The position numbers and the translations under genes were made by a program. From NCBI GenBank assembly GCA_035634255.1, contig DASQDI010000157.1, positions 1 to 64,000 on the forward strand: a stretch of 64,000 nucleotides of DNA, written 5' to 3'. How positions within the stretch are numbered: position 1 is the stretch's first letter; every line of letters starts with the position of its first letter. Below are positions 33,543-42,365 of this stretch, one piece after another. Source of the stretch: DATLMR01 sp035634255 (GTDB lineage: Bacteria > Acidobacteriota > Blastocatellia > UBA7656). The notes under the pieces are model-generated. The model saw nothing but the letters and a program-made list of their open reading frames with translations, was not told the origin of the DNA and did no database searches.

Positions 33543-35192
33543 TCACAGATCGCCTTTGCGCATCTGGTCCGCAAGGTAATCGGTAGCCCGCCACGCCAGG
33601 GCCAGAATAGTGAGCGTGGGGTTCTTCTCTGACGCGGTCGTGAAGGCGCTGCCGTCCACGACGAACAGGTTCTCGACTTCGTGCATCCGGTTGAATTTGT
33701 TCAGGGCAGACCTCTTCGGGTCATCCCCCATGCGGCACGTGCCGTGCTCGTGAATGGCGGAGCCGTTCCTGTCGGTCTTCCCTCTCTCGAAATCAAACAT
33801 CTCGGCCTTCGCTTCTTTTAATATCATCTCCACGGTGTCGTACATTTCGGAGACCATCATGCGTTCATTCTCGCCGGTGGAGTAAGAGATTCTGGCTATG
33901 GGGACGCCGTACTGATCGAGGGGAGAGCCCTCGGTCGTCACGCGGTTTTCGGGCCGAGGCAACGTCTCGCCGAATGGGTGCAGCTCCACGTACGCGGGGT
34001 AATGACTCCGAACGTCTTTCTTGAACTCGGGGCCGAACCCCGGCAAGTCATGCGCGAAGTGGCTCGCGTGAGTGTGCACGCAGCCCGTCCCCCAGAACTG
34101 TATGCCGAACCCGCGCAGGTAGTCCCGCTTTGCGCCCCGGTGGTTGAAGCGGGGCAGGTAGATGTGCTCGCCTCCGATCCCATCATCGTTGGTGGGCTGC
34201 CGCCCGTACAGGTCGGGCAGAAACGCCTTAACGTTGATCCGCACCTGCTCGCACAGGTACCTGCCGACCACGTCTGACCCGTTGCCTATCCCGTTCGGGA
34301 ATATGTCCGACTTCGAGTTCAGCAGGATCCTCGTCGAATCCACGCAGGACGCCCCGAGCACGACCACCCGCGCGCGGGCCTGATACTCTTTTTTGGTGTG
34401 CCTGTCGAAGTACTGGACGCCGCTCGCTTTCCCCTTCCCGTCGACCAGAATGCGCGCGACCACGGCGTTGTTTCTTATCTCAAGCCTTCCGGTCTTCGAC
34501 GCCGGGTCGATGAGATAATCCGCCGCGTTGAAAAAGCTGGACGTGTCGCACCCGTCGCCGCATCGCCCGCAGTAATGGCACCTCGCGAATCCATTGTGAT
34601 GGCGCGTGAGCACCGCCCTTCTCACGTTGACTACGGGAATCTCTAGCCGCCCCGCCGCCCTCTTCAGCAGGGCCTCCCCGCATCGGAGGTTCGGAGGCGG
34701 CAGATGATACCTGCTCCCCGGAAGCGCGTCGGAGTGATCGTCCCCGCCGCACACTCCTATGAGCTGTTCGACCCTGTCGTAGTACGGGGCGACATCCTCA
34801 TAGCTGATGGGCCACGGGATCTCCCAGCCGTCCCGCTCGGCGGATTTGAAATCGAGGTCGGAGTATCTGAGGCTCACCCTCCCCCACACGTTCGTCTTGC
34901 CGCCCGTCCCCCAGACGCGGACGAGGTCGAAAGGCCGGTCCGGGGAGCTGAGGTAAGGCTGCTCTTTAGTGTTTAAAAAGAAGTTCGGAGGGCGCTCGCC
35001 CCTGCGGATTCGCTCGCGGTACTCGTAGGGGAATACGTGCGTCCAGAAATCGGCCTTCTTAAACCGCTGGCCCGCGTCGAGCAACAAAACCTTTATGCCT
35101 TTCCGCGTGAGGTTCCATGCCGCCATGCCGCCGGATGCGCCGGACCCGATCACGATCACGTCATACGGTCCGGGCTTTCTGATTACCTGCAT
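33543..35192 (-). CDS. GMC-family FAD oxidoreductase
   Basis: This is a 549-residue protein. YDVIVIGSGASGGMAAWNL is the FAD-binding motif, VWGTGGKTNVWGRVSLRYS is the GMC signature region, and the C-terminal HEHGTCRMGDDP ... FVVDGSAFTTASEKNPTLTILALAWR block holds the catalytic His. Residues ~205-216 carry CHYCGRCGDGC, a Cys-rich loop found in the gluconate-dehydrogenase-like branch that might bind a cluster or metal. It oxidises an alcohol or sugar. No cytochrome subunit is next to it. It lies 66 bp downstream of the HExxH protein gene on the same strand. Confidence 0.85.
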   Translation of the reverse strand: MQVIRKPGPYDVIVIGSGASGGMAAWNLTRKGIKVLLLDAGQRFKKADFWTHVFPYEYRERIRRGERPPNFFLNTKEQPYLSSPDRPFDLVRVWGTGGKTNVWGRVSLRYSDLDFKSAERDGWEIPWPISYEDVAPYYDRVEQLIGVCGGDDHSDALPGSRYHLPPPNLRCGEALLKRAAGRLEIPVVNVRRAVLTRHHNGFARCHYCGRCGDGCDTSSFFNAADYLIDPASKTGRLEIRNNAVVARILVDGKGKASGVQYFDRHTKKEYQARARVVVLGASCVDSTRILLNSKSDIFPNGIGNGSDVVGRYLCEQVRINVKAFLPDLYGRQPTNDDGIGGEHIYLPRFNHRGAKRDYLRGFGIQFWGTGCVHTHASHFAHDLPGFGPEFKKDVRSHYPAYVELHPFGETLPRPENRVTTEGSPLDQYGVPIARISYSTGENERMMVSEMYDTVEMILKEAKAEMFDFERGKTDRNGSAIHEHGTCRMGDDPKRSALNKFNRMHEVENLFVVDGSAFTTASEKNPTLTILALAWRATDYLADQMRKGDL

Positions 35193-35258
35193 CGGGTCCT
35201 CCCTTTCTCGGCCGGCCGGCCTTTCGGCACGGAAGGCCGCGGGCCTGACGCCCGCACC

Positions 35259-35849
35259 TTATATCTTCAGCCCGTGCTTTTCAACCACCGCTCTGAGCTT
35301 CGCCTCGTCGCTCAGCACGGTCCGGTATATCCACTTGTAGAACCTCTTCGACGACGCCTCTATGACCTGCTTCGCCTTCTCATTCCCTACCAGTTCCTTC
35401 ATTCCCTGATACTCAAGGTAGCACACGATCAGATGCAGGTAGGTCGAGTAGCTGTTCCTGGCCCCCTCCGGAGGGCCGCCCGGAGCCTGCGGGTACATCA
35501 TCTTCAGTTCTTCGATGGCCTTCTCTACGCCCGCGCGATTGGCATCCCCGAACCAATGAATCTGCTCATGGATGAACGTCGCGAGCGTGCGCGGGTCGTC
35601 GTCCAGTTCATCAGCGTTTAAGGTCAAGACCGGGTGGCTGTGCGGGATGCCCGTTTGCTCATCGATCAGCACGCTTTTGGTGAAGAGCCATTTCGAGAGA
35701 TCGTACTGCTTGAGCAGCCTCTCGATCTGGGCCTTCTTTTGATTCTCCTTTTCACTGCCACTTTTCAAAGAGATTTGCAAAGCCCCCTGAGCGTGAGCCA
35801 GGGAGACCGAAACGAGGACGAGCAGAGACGCGGCGAAAAGTTTCTTCAT
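35259..35849 (-). CDS. Secreted protein with HExxH motif
   Basis: This is a 196-residue protein with a signal peptide (1-20, ...LAHAQ). Residues ~90-100 read TLATFIHEQIHWF, the HExxH zinc-binding signature of metallopeptidases; a third ligand is not obvious, though Glu residues follow in KAIEELKMMYP. It is shorter than typical peptidases, so it may be a minimal gluzincin-like enzyme or a non-catalytic homologue. It is the first gene of a pair with the GMC oxidoreductase. AGGGATAAAAG precedes the ATG. Confidence 0.5.
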   Translation of the reverse strand: MKKLFAASLLVLVSVSLAHAQGALQISLKSGSEKENQKKAQIERLLKQYDLSKWLFTKSVLIDEQTGIPHSHPVLTLNADELDDDPRTLATFIHEQIHWFGDANRAGVEKAIEELKMMYPQAPGGPPEGARNSYSTYLHLIVCYLEYQGMKELVGNEKAKQVIEASSKRFYKWIYRTVLSDEAKLRAVVEKHGLKI

Positions 35850-36323
35850 CTTTTATCCCTCCGATACGGCATGGGTATTTTTTTCTCACCCGTGAGGCAA
35901 TATAGCTAATGTTACACAGTATGGCTTTGAGATAAATTTCACACATGAAGAGCGGGCGGTTCTGGAACCAATGTTGCAATAGCCGTGCTGCGTCATGAAT
36001 GTCACTTTATTGGTTCAGAGATACGTCGAAGCCATCATACCCAAAGGGTATGGAATGCAGCAACGACATGACGAAAAAAGCTAAGCGCCCCTGAGTTTCG
36101 GCTCACATGTGCGAGCCTGTGGTAAGGCTGATTCAGGAATTCACTACTCACAAATAATCCGGTAAGCGATGAATGATTAATCTGACCCATTCATCTGAAT
36201 ACCGGCCACTCTACGAGCAACTCGGGTACGGGGAACTTCAAACGAACAGCTCCCGCTTCAGCAGGCTCGGCCTGTTCCGGGCGGGGTGTGTCTAAAGGCT
36301 TCCGCCATGGAAGGAGATAAGAG
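35850..36323. other. Divergent intergenic region
   Basis: No gene was found. CGTCATG (about 35992) and CATGACG (about 36068) are inverted but far apart. The final 20 bases hold AAGGAGATAAG, the Shine-Dalgarno of the 36324 gene. Confidence 0.3.
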
Positions 36324-38351
36324 ATGAGGTACTTGAAGCTTCTCACTGTGTTGATCTTCATAGCCACTTTAGTGACGCAGGCCGCCATGACCGGCACGGT
36401 CAGCGGCCAGTCGCTCGCCGAAGCCCCGACGGGTTTTGATAACGGGACGAACGGGCTCGTGGACCAGGCCACGCACGATCAGGACCGCGCCGCATTCGAA
36501 GGGCGCGAGGAGATAGCCGACGGGCTGGGGCCGACCTTCAACGCGCAGTCGTGCTCCGAGTGCCACCGCAACCCGGTCACGGGGGCGATCAGTCAGGTCA
36601 CGGAGTTGAGGGCGGGCCACGTCGACCCGTTCGGGAATTTCGTCGCCGCGCCCGGAGGGTCAGTCATTCAGGACAACGCCATCAACGCGAGGGTACAGGA
36701 ATTGGTCCCGCCGCCGACCAAGATGGTCTTCACGAGCACACGGGACGGCAACGGGGAGATATACGCGATGAACCCCGACGGTACGGGGCAGACCAACATA
36801 ACCAACCACTCCAATCAGGACATCGAGCCGTCGCTGTCGCCCGATGGCAGTCAGGTCGTCTTCAGCAGCTTCCGCGATGGCAACGCCGAGCTTTACAAGA
36901 TTTCGAGAGATGGCACGAACCTCGTGAGGCTCACCAACATCATCCTCGCCGACCAGCAGCCGAAATGGTCGCCCAACAACGATAAGATCGCCTTCACCCG
37001 TCTGGTGAACGGCTTCAATCAGGTGTTCACGATGGACACCAACGGGGGCTCGGTGACTCAGCTGACCACCGTCGGGAGGAACGCCCAGCCCGCATGGTCG
37101 CCCGACGGGACGAAGATAGCCTTCTGGAGTTTCCGCGACGGGAACGGCGAGATATACGTGATGGACGCGAACGGGGCGAACCAGACGAGGCTGACTAATA
37201 ACGCCGCCTCCGAACAGACGCCCGCTTGGTCGCCGAGCGGGCAGAAGATAGCATTCGCGAGCCAGCGCGACGGCAACGAAGAGATTTACGTTATGAACGC
37301 GAATGGGACGGGCCAGACGCGGCTCACCAATAACCTGGCCTTCGACACGCAGCCGGTCTTTTCGCCGGATGGCAACCAGATCGCTTTCCAAACCAACCGG
37401 GACGGCAACAACGAAGTCTACGTCATGGATTTCGACGGAGCGCTCGTGACTCGACTCACCAACGTGGCGGCGGCCGACCAGTCGCCCGATTGGAGGGGCG
37501 ATGGCGATCAACCGGTCCAGACTTTTCGCACTTCGCTCAACACCTTCGGCAACGGGTTCGTCGAGGCGATAGAGGACCAGACCCTGATCAACATATCGAA
37601 CAGCCAGCCTTTCGGCATGCGCGGGCAGGTCAACGTTGTGCCCGTCCTCGAAGCCCCCGGCTCTACGCGCGTCGCGCGTTTCAGCTGGAAGAATTCCATT
37701 GCGAGCCTGATGCACTTCTCCGCCGCCGCGTACATCACAGAGATGGGGATAACCAGCCCCCTTCAGCCGACGGAGAACACGTCTCTGGGCAGGTCCGTGG
37801 CCGCATTCGACACCGTGGCCGACCCGGAGGACACGGGAGGCGCACAGGGGTTCGGGCAGGATGTCGAGGCTTTCGCCAGATTCATGAGGGCCACGAAAGC
37901 GCCCCCGCGAGGGCCGGGCGCGGAGACGAGTTCCAACCCGGACCCTGACATCGTCCGGGGCTCCGGGCTGTTCGATTCAATCGGCTGCGCCGTGTGTCAC
38001 GTCCGCACCATCGTCACAGCGCCGCCCGGCACTTCAATCAATGGTGGCACGTTCACGGTGCCCGCGGCTCTGGGCAACAAGATAATCCACCCGTTCGGTG
38101 ATTTCCTGCTGCACGACGTGGACACCGGGGACGGCATCGTCGAGACGGCCCCCACGACTGCCAACAAGATGCGCACGCCTCCTCTGTGGGGAGTCCGAAC
38201 GCGGACGCGACTGATGCACGACGGGCAGTCGCTCACCTTCACGGACGCGATACTGCGCCACGGCAACGAGGCCGCGTCCGTGAGGACCGCTTTTCAAAAT
38301 CTGAGCGAGGTTGATAAGCGCGCGCTGATTCAATTCCTCAAATCACTCTGA
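36324..38351 (+). CDS. Di-haem oxidoreductase split by a TolB-like propeller
   Basis: This is a 675-residue exported protein (signal ~1-28). Residues 77-81 are CSECH after GLGPTFNAQS, the start of a DHOR (DUF1111) di-haem domain. Residues ~130-395 hold about six WD40-like PD40 repeats (TRDGNGEIYAMNPDGTGQTN, FRDGNAELYKI, WSPDGTKIAF), a TolB-type propeller. The DHOR domain then resumes with NTFGNGFVEAIEDQTL, a second haem motif IGCAVCH near residue 550, and MRTPPLWGVRTRTRLMHDGQS to the end. It probably works as a periplasmic electron-transfer enzyme. The nested architecture is unusual. Confidence 0.75.
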   Translation: MRYLKLLTVLIFIATLVTQAAMTGTVSGQSLAEAPTGFDNGTNGLVDQATHDQDRAAFEGREEIADGLGPTFNAQSCSECHRNPVTGAISQVTELRAGHVDPFGNFVAAPGGSVIQDNAINARVQELVPPPTKMVFTSTRDGNGEIYAMNPDGTGQTNITNHSNQDIEPSLSPDGSQVVFSSFRDGNAELYKISRDGTNLVRLTNIILADQQPKWSPNNDKIAFTRLVNGFNQVFTMDTNGGSVTQLTTVGRNAQPAWSPDGTKIAFWSFRDGNGEIYVMDANGANQTRLTNNAASEQTPAWSPSGQKIAFASQRDGNEEIYVMNANGTGQTRLTNNLAFDTQPVFSPDGNQIAFQTNRDGNNEVYVMDFDGALVTRLTNVAAADQSPDWRGDGDQPVQTFRTSLNTFGNGFVEAIEDQTLINISNSQPFGMRGQVNVVPVLEAPGSTRVARFSWKNSIASLMHFSAAAYITEMGITSPLQPTENTSLGRSVAAFDTVADPEDTGGAQGFGQDVEAFARFMRATKAPPRGPGAETSSNPDPDIVRGSGLFDSIGCAVCHVRTIVTAPPGTSINGGTFTVPAALGNKIIHPFGDFLLHDVDTGDGIVETAPTTANKMRTPPLWGVRTRTRLMHDGQSLTFTDAILRHGNEAASVRTAFQNLSEVDKRALIQFLKSL

Positions 38352-38379
38352 CGTTCCGCCTGACTCGTCGCATCACCCG

Positions 38380-38406
38380 GCCCGCGGGCGGCTTTGACCC
38401 GCGGGC
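38380..38406. terminator. Hairpin between convergent genes
   Basis: GCCCGCGGG and CCCGCGGGC form a perfect 9-bp stem with a 9-base loop. There is no clear T-run, so its strength is uncertain. It sits between the 38351 stop and the convergent gene. Confidence 0.45.
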
Positions 38407-38422
38407 TCGGGCGCATGCGGTC

Positions 38423-38698
38423 CTACTCAGCACGGCGCAGGACTCTTTCCGCGGCCTCTTTCGAGGTGATGACCGGGTAGACCTCGAATTCTACGATGTC
38501 ACTCCAGTTGGCGACCCATTCGTCGAGGCGTGTGGGGTCATCCGTCTCCATAAGCTGAAAGCATCTTTCGACCTTCACGTCCACCCAGCTCGACACGTAG
38601 CGCAACCCTTCGGGGGTGAGGCGGCCGCGATCCTGAAAGCGCCGGTAAGCCGGGATGGGGTCCTGATTCTTAAAATGCTCGACGATCATGTAAAGCAA
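38423..38698 (-). CDS. DUF3303-like small protein
   Basis: This is a 91-residue cytoplasmic protein with the DUF3303 layout: MIVEHFKNQDPIPAYRRFQDRGR at the start, LRYVSSWVDVKVERCFQLMET in the middle and WSDIVEFEVYPVITSKEA at the end. It is a ferredoxin-like fold of unknown function. The start is TTG 38698 after GGAGGAG. Confidence 0.7.
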   Translation of the reverse strand: MLYMIVEHFKNQDPIPAYRRFQDRGRLTPEGLRYVSSWVDVKVERCFQLMETDDPTRLDEWVANWSDIVEFEVYPVITSKEAAERVLRRAE

Positions 38699-38856
38699 AG
38701 CGGCTCCTCCATCGGTTGAATGCGCGTGTCAGGCTGCGGGTCAGTTACCGGCGGCAACGCATTCCCACTCCTGATCCCTCTTTCGAAATCCATAAAACCG
38801 GATCAATAACCACCGAAGCGCCCTTGTCGCTTGTCGCGCGCCGAGGGGCCGATGGC

Positions 38857-40377
38857 TCAGGCCCCTCTATGGCGTCGGTAATCTTCGGCCAGCCGGCTCA
38901 TGTGATCCTGGCTTTTGGCCTTCAACGCTATGTATCTTTTGACGGCGGCGGGGATGCCTTCGAGTATGCGGTTGGAATCCTTGTTGACTGCATCAGAGTG
39001 CGCGGGGGCGGGCAGGTCAACGCCCGGATTGACTATGGTCGAGCTCAGGACTCCTTCGAATGTCGGCGCGACCGCGACGCGGTCGTAGAGGCCCGCCCTG
39101 GCCGGGTCGATGCCCTTCCAGCGCAGCAGGGTGGCAAGGGTCGACGTGTGATCGTAGGGCGGCTTCTCTGCCGGCGCGCGAAAGACGGTGCTCGGCCAGA
39201 CGTACGGAGATATTAGCAGAGTCGGCACGCGGACTCCGAAGAGGTGGAAATTGAACGGGGACTTCCTGCTTTCAGGGTCATTCGGATTCGTCGCCCCCCA
39301 TGGGGGCGAGTGGTGATCATAGGTGCCGCCGTGCTCGTCGAACGTCACTATCAGGAGCGTGTGCTCCCACGCCTTCTCGTTCGACCTCAGCGCGGTGTAG
39401 ATGTCGTAGAGCAGCTTCTCCCCCGGACGCACGTCGGTCGGCGGGTGGTAGTCGTTGCCCTGTACGCAGGTATCGAAACTGACGCCATAGCCCCATTTCG
39501 GCTCGATGTAGGTAAAGGCGGGGAGAGTGCCGGCCTGAGCGCGCGCATAGAAGCCGCAGTAATCGTCATCAATCTGAGCTATTTCCAGAAGCGTCGAGCC
39601 GGGCGTGTTAACCTGATTCATGTAGGGGAACGTGTACTGTGTAAAGCACTGGTTGTCGTACCATACCTCGTGGAAGTAAATCCCCATCGACACGTTCTGC
39701 GTGGCCAGCGCGTTCCAGATCGTCTTCGTGTGGTACCGCTCAATGGCGTCATGTATGAAGCCGCCATTCACCAGCCTTCCGAGCGACGTTCCGCACAGAG
39801 AGAAGGCTCGGTTAGGGTTCGTCTGCGTCGGCATCGAGCAGTACCATCGGTCGCTTACCGCGTACTGCTTCGCGAGGCCATATAAAATTGGGAGCTCCGC
39901 GCTCGTGTAGGTCCTGGTTATCTGCAACGTCTCGTCCCAGGTATCGTCATCGGCGTCGAAGTCTTGCAGGAAGCCCTGCATGGCGGCGTGAGTCCCGTCC
40001 GGGGGCGGCTCACTGACGATGTTCTCAGCATCGCCGAAGAGTTGATTCAGGACATCGGCATACTCCTCATACGGGTCGAGGTTCGGCACAGTCGTCCCGC
40101 CTCCCCCGACACCCTTCTTTATCTTATGGTATTCGACATCGCTCCAGAAATGAGGCTTGAGCGGGAGCCTGTGGGCACCTTTAACGAGCCCGTCGTAAGG
40201 CGGAGCGTCGGGGCCGGGAGGGTATATGTTTTTCGGGTCATCGTCCGCGTAGAGCCACCCGAGCACGTTATCAAGGGAACGGTTCTCCAACATCAGGTAT
40301 ACGACAGTGTTGATCTGAGGCAGAATCGACAGCTCCGAGATTCTTTTGTCTGTATCACCCTCTCTTTGTTCATGCAT
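38857..40377 (-). CDS. Phosphoesterase (phospholipase C / AcpA-like)
   Basis: This is a 506-residue protein of the PF04185 type. TVVYLMLENRSLDNVLGWLY at ~24-43 includes the metal/nucleophile motif ENRS, YAVSDRWYCSMPTQTNPNRAFSLCGTS is the second conserved block, and LLIVTFDEHGGTYDHHSPP plus RVPTLLISPYV hold further metal ligands. It hydrolyses phosphate esters. No signal peptide is visible at the N-terminus, unusual for the family, so location is unclear. It lies 25 bp after the upstream SnoaL-like gene on the same strand. Confidence 0.85.
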   Translation of the reverse strand: MHEQREGDTDKRISELSILPQINTVVYLMLENRSLDNVLGWLYADDDPKNIYPPGPDAPPYDGLVKGAHRLPLKPHFWSDVEYHKIKKGVGGGGTTVPNLDPYEEYADVLNQLFGDAENIVSEPPPDGTHAAMQGFLQDFDADDDTWDETLQITRTYTSAELPILYGLAKQYAVSDRWYCSMPTQTNPNRAFSLCGTSLGRLVNGGFIHDAIERYHTKTIWNALATQNVSMGIYFHEVWYDNQCFTQYTFPYMNQVNTPGSTLLEIAQIDDDYCGFYARAQAGTLPAFTYIEPKWGYGVSFDTCVQGNDYHPPTDVRPGEKLLYDIYTALRSNEKAWEHTLLIVTFDEHGGTYDHHSPPWGATNPNDPESRKSPFNFHLFGVRVPTLLISPYVWPSTVFRAPAEKPPYDHTSTLATLLRWKGIDPARAGLYDRVAVAPTFEGVLSSTIVNPGVDLPAPAHSDAVNKDSNRILEGIPAAVKRYIALKAKSQDHMSRLAEDYRRHRGA

Positions 40378-40402
40378 GTAATCATCTCCTAACTCCCTTT
40401 CT

Positions 40403-40897
40403 CTACTGTGCCGGCGGTTTGCGCGGTTGTGTTGATTCGTCTTCGACCCGTATTCGCCACCTACCCGAATGCTTCACCAACAATCCGGTGTAAGAATAAG
40501 TCAGTATCTCCCCCGTCTCCACCTGCCAGTCGAAGCGGCCCACCACCACAGCCGCATCCGGCGACAGGACTTCGACCGAGAGGTCTTTCCACTCGAATGA
40601 TTTCGGCCCCGCCCATTTGGTCTGGTAGCGGTTTTTGGTCTCCTCAAACGATCTCAGAGTCTTAACGCCATGGCCAAGGAAGAAGACGCCGCGCGGGTCG
40701 TAACGGTCTGCGATTGCATCCCGCCGGTGCTGGCGCAGGTCTTCGGCGTACGTGTCGTAAAACTCCCTAACCTCCCGCTCCGTAGTCGCCGCGTCGTTCT
40801 GCCTCTGCGGTCCCGGCGCTTTGGCCGTTTGCGCCCCGGCGGCGGCGCTCACGCAAAGCAACAGGCAACAAGCGAATATGAATCGCGCTATGCTCAT
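40403..40897 (-). CDS. Secreted SnoaL/DUF4440-like protein
   Basis: This is a 164-residue protein from ATG 40897, which follows GGAGACAC; an upstream in-frame start lacks support. The signal peptide runs to about AAAGAQ. The domain EVREFYDTYAEDLRQHRRDAIADRYDPRGVFFLG, then VVVGRFDWQ and GLLVKHSGRWRIRVEDES, is the NTF2-like cone fold. The ligand is unknown. It probably forms a two-gene unit with the phosphoesterase downstream. Confidence 0.7.
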   Translation of the reverse strand: MSIARFIFACCLLLCVSAAAGAQTAKAPGPQRQNDAATTEREVREFYDTYAEDLRQHRRDAIADRYDPRGVFFLGHGVKTLRSFEETKNRYQTKWAGPKSFEWKDLSVEVLSPDAAVVVGRFDWQVETGEILTYSYTGLLVKHSGRWRIRVEDESTQPRKPPAQ

Positions 40898-40950
40898 AGA
40901 GTGTCTCCAGCCTTTCAAGTCAGCAGCCCAGCGCCCCGCCCTGTCCCGCC

Positions 40951-41068
40951 TCATTGGCTCTTAGTCCCGGTCAGCATAACTACAAATGCAACAAGCCCCG
41001 CGCTGAGAACTATAAATAACGAAAAATGGGGTTGCCTCTCTTAAATGTTCGAGTAAAGACTCAAGCAT
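40951..41068 (-). pseudogene. Short membrane-peptide gene with a frameshift
   Basis: From ATG 41068 (Shine-Dalgarno AGGGAGAG) one frame gives MLESLLEHLRE, and after a one-base shift the text becomes SLFIVLSAGLVAFVVMLTGTKSQ-stop, a single transmembrane helix. It lies just after the attC-like site on the cassette strand. It is either a sequencing slip or a decayed cassette gene. Confidence 0.35.
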
Positions 41069-41109
41069 AAGTCACTCTCCCTTAATCATTGCCGAACGCG
41101 CTTGCGTCG

Positions 41110-41201
41110 GCCTAACGTGCCGGTTGACCGGGGCCGCGAGGGATACCTGAGGGGCCATACGAAACCCGCTTCGCGGCCTCCGGTCGAACCGATTGTCAGG
41201 C
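41110..41201 (-). other. attC-like integron recombination site 1
   Basis: Read on the minus strand, the 92-bp segment starts GCCTGAC and ends GTTAGGC, the exact crossover form GTTRRRY. The inner arms CGGTTCGACCGG and CCGGTCAACCG pair with one unpaired C, as the extrahelical base of attC sites does, and GGCCGCGA/TCGCGGCC continue the stem. It lies downstream of the 41290-41508 gene in the expected orientation. Confidence 0.6.
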
Positions 41202-41289
41202 GCTGGTCAATCCCGGCCGCGAGCCCTCTGTTTTAGCGGGCAAATTACCAGCCGGGTAGCCTTGCCGGACCGCGCCTCCCGTCCCTACA

Positions 41290-41508
41290 TCATCCACCAC
41301 ATATGGGGTCGCATAGACCACTGGGCCGCTTTACTCCCCACTGCTGATAGTCCTCGTTGAAGCAGGTACAGGGCGCCTTCTCTTCCGGTCTTATCGCGGC
41401 GCTCCCTTCAGTCGCGGGAGCAATCGCTATTGAGCCGACCATTATCGAAACCGCGAAGATGATCAGCAGAATACGATGCCTTATGGACTCTCTTGTCGGG
41501 TCTGACAT
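41290..41508 (-). CDS. Small Cys-rich exported protein (candidate gene cassette)
   Basis: This is a 72-residue protein. The N-terminal ~35 residues include a hydrophobic core (ILLIIFAVSIMVGSIAIAPA) that is a signal peptide or membrane anchor. The mature part has CTCF and a CDPIC pair near the end. No family was recognised. AAGGAGG before ATG 41508 is strong evidence that it is translated. The gene lies between two attC-like sites in the same orientation, as in an integron cassette of about 530 bp. Confidence 0.55.
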   Translation of the reverse strand: MSDPTRESIRHRILLIIFAVSIMVGSIAIAPATEGSAAIRPEEKAPCTCFNEDYQQWGVKRPSGLCDPICGG

Positions 41509-41641
41509 AATCGATCCTCCTTTTTATCCCCTTTACGAGTAATTATCAATTCGCTTCGCCGGGCTGCTATCGGGGAGGACATGGGGCAGCCCATGAAGCG
41601 TTGGCTGTGCTAGTCGGTAATATATCTCATAAAAGCGACGT

Positions 41642-41728
41642 GTCAAACTCTGAGAGCCGCTACGAGGGTGGCTTGCCGCGAAACATAACAGACGCGCTTC
41701 GCGGCCTCCGCCGCATGGGTTATCAGGA
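41642..41728 (-). other. attC-like site 2, diverged
   Basis: On the minus strand the first ~46 bases match site 1 closely (shared CGGAGGCCGCGAAGCG). The segment starts TCCTGAT and ends GTTTGAC, one base off the GTTRRRY rule. GCCGCGAA/TTCGCGGC form the inner stem. It lies 38 bp after the stop of the 41767-42198 gene. Confidence 0.45.
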
Positions 41729-41766
41729 GCAGGCCGAAGACCGCGACCTGCTTCTTACAGCCTCGA

Positions 41767-42198
41767 CTATTCATTAACAAATCTCTCCAGCCAATTCTGC
41801 CCATACTCATCGTGTATCGGAGCCAGGATGTCGCGGTAGTCCAGTTTCGCCATCTTGACTAAACTCGGCAGTTTTTGCTTATCCCCATTCGCCAGTCGCA
41901 GTATGGCTAGGCGTATAAACTCCTGATCGGATTTCTCGTACTCCGCCTTGCCATAATCAGCCAGTACGGCGAGCACCTCATCGGCATCTTCGGCCGGAAA
42001 ATCTTTGTTGACGCGATCAATAACTTGCCGGGCTGTTGTTCGGTTGGACGCCTCATAGGTCAGCTTCCGTACTTCTTCCAGCCTTTTGTTGCAGGCCTCG
42101 CAGATCGCCCCCGGCCCCAGCCCACTAAAGCCTTCGCCCTTGATTACCCGCCCGCACTCTTCGCACCTTAATGGGAACAGCATTCTGAATATCTGCAT
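41767..42198 (-). CDS. Zinc-ribbon protein of unknown function (candidate gene cassette)
   Basis: This is a 143-residue protein. Residues ~12-36 hold CEECGRVIKGEGFSGLGPGAICEAC, a two-CxxC zinc ribbon. The remainder is helical (RQVIDRVNKDFPAEDADEVLAVLADYGK) and ends with a segment seen in small uncharacterised cytoplasmic proteins (HDEYGQNWLERFV). Its function is unknown. GAGAGGGCG precedes the ATG. Its stop is followed at once by an attC-like site, so it may be a cassette gene. Confidence 0.55.
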   Translation of the reverse strand: MQIFRMLFPLRCEECGRVIKGEGFSGLGPGAICEACNKRLEEVRKLTYEASNRTTARQVIDRVNKDFPAEDADEVLAVLADYGKAEYEKSDQEFIRLAILRLANGDKQKLPSLVKMAKLDYRDILAPIHDEYGQNWLERFVNE

Positions 42199-42365
42199 CT
42201 GTAATCGCCCTCTCGTTGCGCTCTGACGGCCATACGCCCGGCTTTGATCCGCATTATATTCATTCTCCCGAGAATTGTCAGTGAGAAGATCAGTCAGGCG
42301 TTAGCGGCCGTCGGGGTTGAGTCGCCGATCTTGTAAATCTCAGGGTGACTCTCTAAACTTTTCGC

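Noticed and set aside
41546..41606. Third attC-like site (CGCTTC...GGGCTGC / GCAGCCC...GAAGCG hairpin)
   Set aside because: It pairs well but lacks a GTTRRRY end and has no clear partner box.
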